A model generated the notes under the pieces. It was not told where the DNA came from and did not search any database. It saw only the letters and a program-made list of their open reading frames with translations. From Treponema sp. UBA1747 (GTDB lineage: Bacteria > Spirochaetota > Spirochaetia > Treponematales > Treponemataceae): a DNA stretch of 64,000 bases. Shown piece by piece: positions 61,881 through 64,000 of this stretch; the first letter of the stretch is position 1, and the number at the start of each line of letters is the position of its first letter. The DNA lies in the NCBI GenBank assembly GCA_002315375.1, contig DCHR01000056.1, positions 1,101 through 65,100 on the forward strand. The letters are read 5' to 3'. The position numbers and the translations under genes were made by a program.

Positions 61881-63863
61881 CTATTTAAGTTTTTCAGCTT
61901 TCTTTTTCTTTTTCATTTCGTACTGACTTTCATCAGCACGTGCCAGAAGTTTTTCAAGATCTGTATCCCGGTTTGTAAATTCGACAACACCCATACTAAC
62001 CGAAACGTCACAAGGCAGATTCTTCCGTTTTGCCATTTTACTGACAGTTTCCTGAACCTGTTTATATTTCTTTTCAAAATCTTTTGCGGTTATTTCACCG
62101 GAAATAACTGCAAATTCATCTCCACCAAGACGACCAATAACATCATTCAAGGAGAAAACACGTTTCAAGGCTTCCGCAATACATTTAATTGCTTCATCTC
62201 CGGTCTGGTGTCCGTATGTATCATTAATAGTTTTCAGACCGTCCATATCACAGAAGAAAACGGTTCCTTTTCTGATCATCGACTGAGTCAATGCGAGAAT
62301 CTGCTTTCCATTAAACATAAAACCACGACGATTGAAAACCTGTGTCAGTTCATCTGTCTTGGAAGTTTCATTCAGCTGGGAATTATCCATAACCAGATTT
62401 TCATTGATTTTTGAAAGTATCAGATTTTCTTCCTGTTTTCTCGTGAACTCATAACTGGAAGCAATAGCGGCAGAAAATTCTTTTATGTAAATAATTCCCT
62501 GGTAATAATTCTGATCCGCGAGTTTTATAATCATATAACCGTACTGTTTGTTTCCGTAAAAAATAGGTTCAACAGTATATCCGTCATAATCGAGATTAAA
62601 AACAGTTTCAGGAACCAGCATTTTTTTAGGATTAAAGCGGATTTTAGGATTAACCAGTTCTTCTCCATTTTCACGGTCCAAAACCATGGAGAGTTCAACT
62701 TCCTGAGGAAGATAAAAATCATCATCCTTGTTGTTTTCAATCGGATCATCAAATAAAACTACTGCCATACGACGAACATCAACAGCAAACAGGATCTGCT
62801 TGAAACGGGTAAAAAGGTCTGTAAGAGTTTCTGATACCTGAAGAACATCAAGAAGCATATAAATATTCTTTTTATCCTCAGCATTCTTCAAATATTCATC
62901 AAGACTCTGACTTTTCAGGATATTTTTCCGGAGAACTGCATATCCATTTTCATCAAGATAATCATTATGGAAATCGCCTTTGGCAATACAGCCACAGGAC
63001 TGCCGGTAAACGTTTTTCAACTGAAGAAGATTTTCTTCAGGAATATTCTCGCCCTTAAGTTTTCTATAAATCAGATCAGCTGAAGTCCAGCCCTGATTCC
63101 AGATCTGCTGGCTTACGGTTGTCATAGTAGGTTCAATCATATGAGCATGAATTGAATCATCAAAACCGGTGACAATAACATCTTCCGGGACAGACACACC
63201 TATCTTTGAGAAATAATTGTATATTCCTACAGCCATAAGATCATTTGCACAAATAATTGCATCAAAAGGAATATCTTCCTTCGTTTTGAATTCCTTCATG
63301 GCTGTTTCGCTTGAATACGAAGTAAAGTTTCCTTCATAAACAAGACTTTCATCATATGGAAGATTATTTTCCTGTAAACAGAATTTATAACTTTCGAAAC
63401 GTTCCCGTGCTTCGTTAGAACTAGTTCCATTTGCTGACATAAATGCTATTTTTTTGCATCCATGTTTTTCTATAAGATGTTTGAAAAGCTGGGAATAAAC
63501 ACCGGAAGAGTCAGTTCTAAGATAGATAGAACCGGGAATATCCAGTCTGGCACCAATAGAAATAACTGGTTTATGAGAAATGCCCTGAAGCCAGCCGGAA
63601 AATGTTTCAACAGAAACTGAACTCAGGAAAAAAGAACTGACTACAATTACTGCATCAATGGAATCTGATTCCAGAAGACGGAGCCCCGCCCAATACTGAT
63701 ATTCGAAAAAACCGTAAGGGAGGTTGGGAAGTTTTACCTGACACATAATCGTGTTGACTTCCTTATTATCTTCCCTAAAGTATGCTTTTATCCCGGCTAC
63801 GAGTTCCCTCATATATTCACCGGATAAATCCAAAAGCATTACGGCAATGTTCATTTTCTTCAT
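61881..63863 (-). CDS. LacI-like ligand-binding domain fused to a GGDEF diguanylate cyclase
   Basis: A 660-residue protein with no signal peptide and no membrane segment. Residues about 3-285 form a periplasmic-binding-protein-like sensor of the LacI type (VTGFDDSIHAHMIEP), without the usual HTH. A linker and a possible GAF-like region (about 300-490) precede the GGDEF domain (about 500-655) with an intact RLGGDEF. The inhibitory RxxD motif is SLND here, so product inhibition is unlikely. It should make cyclic-di-GMP in response to a cytoplasmic ligand, perhaps a sugar. Confidence 0.9.
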   Translation of the reverse strand: MKKMNIAVMLLDLSGEYMRELVAGIKAYFREDNKEVNTIMCQVKLPNLPYGFFEYQYWAGLRLLESDSIDAVIVVSSFFLSSVSVETFSGWLQGISHKPVISIGARLDIPGSIYLRTDSSGVYSQLFKHLIEKHGCKKIAFMSANGTSSNEARERFESYKFCLQENNLPYDESLVYEGNFTSYSSETAMKEFKTKEDIPFDAIICANDLMAVGIYNYFSKIGVSVPEDVIVTGFDDSIHAHMIEPTMTTVSQQIWNQGWTSADLIYRKLKGENIPEENLLQLKNVYRQSCGCIAKGDFHNDYLDENGYAVLRKNILKSQSLDEYLKNAEDKKNIYMLLDVLQVSETLTDLFTRFKQILFAVDVRRMAVVLFDDPIENNKDDDFYLPQEVELSMVLDRENGEELVNPKIRFNPKKMLVPETVFNLDYDGYTVEPIFYGNKQYGYMIIKLADQNYYQGIIYIKEFSAAIASSYEFTRKQEENLILSKINENLVMDNSQLNETSKTDELTQVFNRRGFMFNGKQILALTQSMIRKGTVFFCDMDGLKTINDTYGHQTGDEAIKCIAEALKRVFSLNDVIGRLGGDEFAVISGEITAKDFEKKYKQVQETVSKMAKRKNLPCDVSVSMGVVEFTNRDTDLEKLLARADESQYEMKKKKKAEKLK

Positions 63864-63947
63864 AAACCGAATATCCTGTACAGAATTATACCGAAAATAA
63901 CCTGTTTTTTCGAGTAGGTCAGAAAAAAATCTGCCGATAATAAAAAT

Positions 63948-64000
63948 ATGAAAACATTTAAGACACTGACTGCTTTTTTTCTTCTATCCGGCTTAATTTT
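63948..64000 (+). CDS. Start of an exported protein, cut by the window edge
   Basis: ATG at 63948 opens a frame of 17 codons that reads as a signal peptide (MKTFKTLTAFFLLSGLI). The rest is outside the window. The identity is unknown. A divergent TATAAT for the GGDEF gene lies in the 63864-63947 gap. Confidence 0.4.
   Translation, partial: MKTFKTLTAFFLLSGLI

Noticed and set aside
1..64000. CRISPR arrays, prophage genes, full insertion sequences, rRNA genes and classical riboswitches or T-boxes.
   Set aside because: I looked for regular short repeats, transposase or phage motifs and conserved leader elements and saw none. This was by eye, so weak examples could be missed.

Overview
The window looks like a chromosomal segment of a host-associated treponeme (Spirochaetes, genus Treponema or close kin). 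The DNA is AT-rich. It carries flagellar and chemotaxis genes, PorV/UPF0164-type outer membrane proteins and many lipoproteins, and an intracellular GH43 glycosidase that suggests a plant-polysaccharide habitat. The genus is inferred from gene content and remembered family distributions; no search was run.

Layout. 1-4.8 kb (+): SH3 protein, M48 lipoprotein, CHASE2 adenylate cyclase, prfA. 4.9-9.2 kb (-): mnmG and a cheR-cheB operon. 9.2-19.7 kb (-): a very large surface lipoprotein, then a 996-aa repeat protein translationally coupled to a 1525-aa SpoIIE-type phosphatase; a PorV-like barrel diverges at 19.8 kb. 21-28.7 kb (-): PcrA/UvrD helicase, rimO, RodZ-like protein, lolA, ftsH. 28.9-29.9 kb (+): fliS and a FlgN-like gene. 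30-35.9 kb (-): one long run headed by a Fur-family regulator, znuACB, two envelope genes and tsaD. 35.9-38.2 kb (-): GH43 enzyme and an exported unknown. 38.3-38.8 kb: two tRNA genes and a structured repeat. 38.9-40.9 kb (-): lptB, lptA, lptC. 40.9-43.7 kb (+): argR, a threonine-synthase-like gene, prmC. 43.7-46.2 kb (-): a binding lipoprotein and an aminotransferase. 46.3-53.3 kb (+): moxR-DUF58-Bat operon with an Smr gene. 53.4-54.4 kb: J-domain protein, tRNA-Ala and a second structured repeat. 54.4-63.9 kb (-): a cNMP-binding protein with a K+ channel, an LPP20/CsgG-like envelope trio, a PurF-like protein and a GGDEF sensor. A truncated ORF begins at the right edge.

Most unusual content. 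(1) Two copies of a roughly 153-nt structured element sit directly behind tRNA-Ala(GGC) and tRNA-Glu(CTC). Each ends in a copy of its own host tRNA's 3' end, and each begins with the reverse complement of that tRNA's T-arm. Three internal hairpins show compensatory changes while their GGA-rich loops stay nearly constant. They may be a mobile element, a small-RNA family (the loops resemble CsrA-binding sites), or both. (2) A 147-bp palindromic, GC-rich element is inserted exactly in frame (49 codons) into the linker of a polysaccharide-deacetylase-like gene. (3) A 139-bp element with terminal inverted repeats lies upstream of an exported protein gene. (4) Many genes have their -10 box only 7-11 nt before the start codon and no Shine-Dalgarno sequence, which predicts widespread leaderless mRNAs. 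(5) Two enzyme homologues lack a key catalytic residue: a threonine-synthase-like protein with Arg in place of the PLP lysine, and a PurF-like protein with Gly in place of the N-terminal cysteine. (6) The Fur-family gene has a textbook promoter overlaid by a double 7-1-7 operator.
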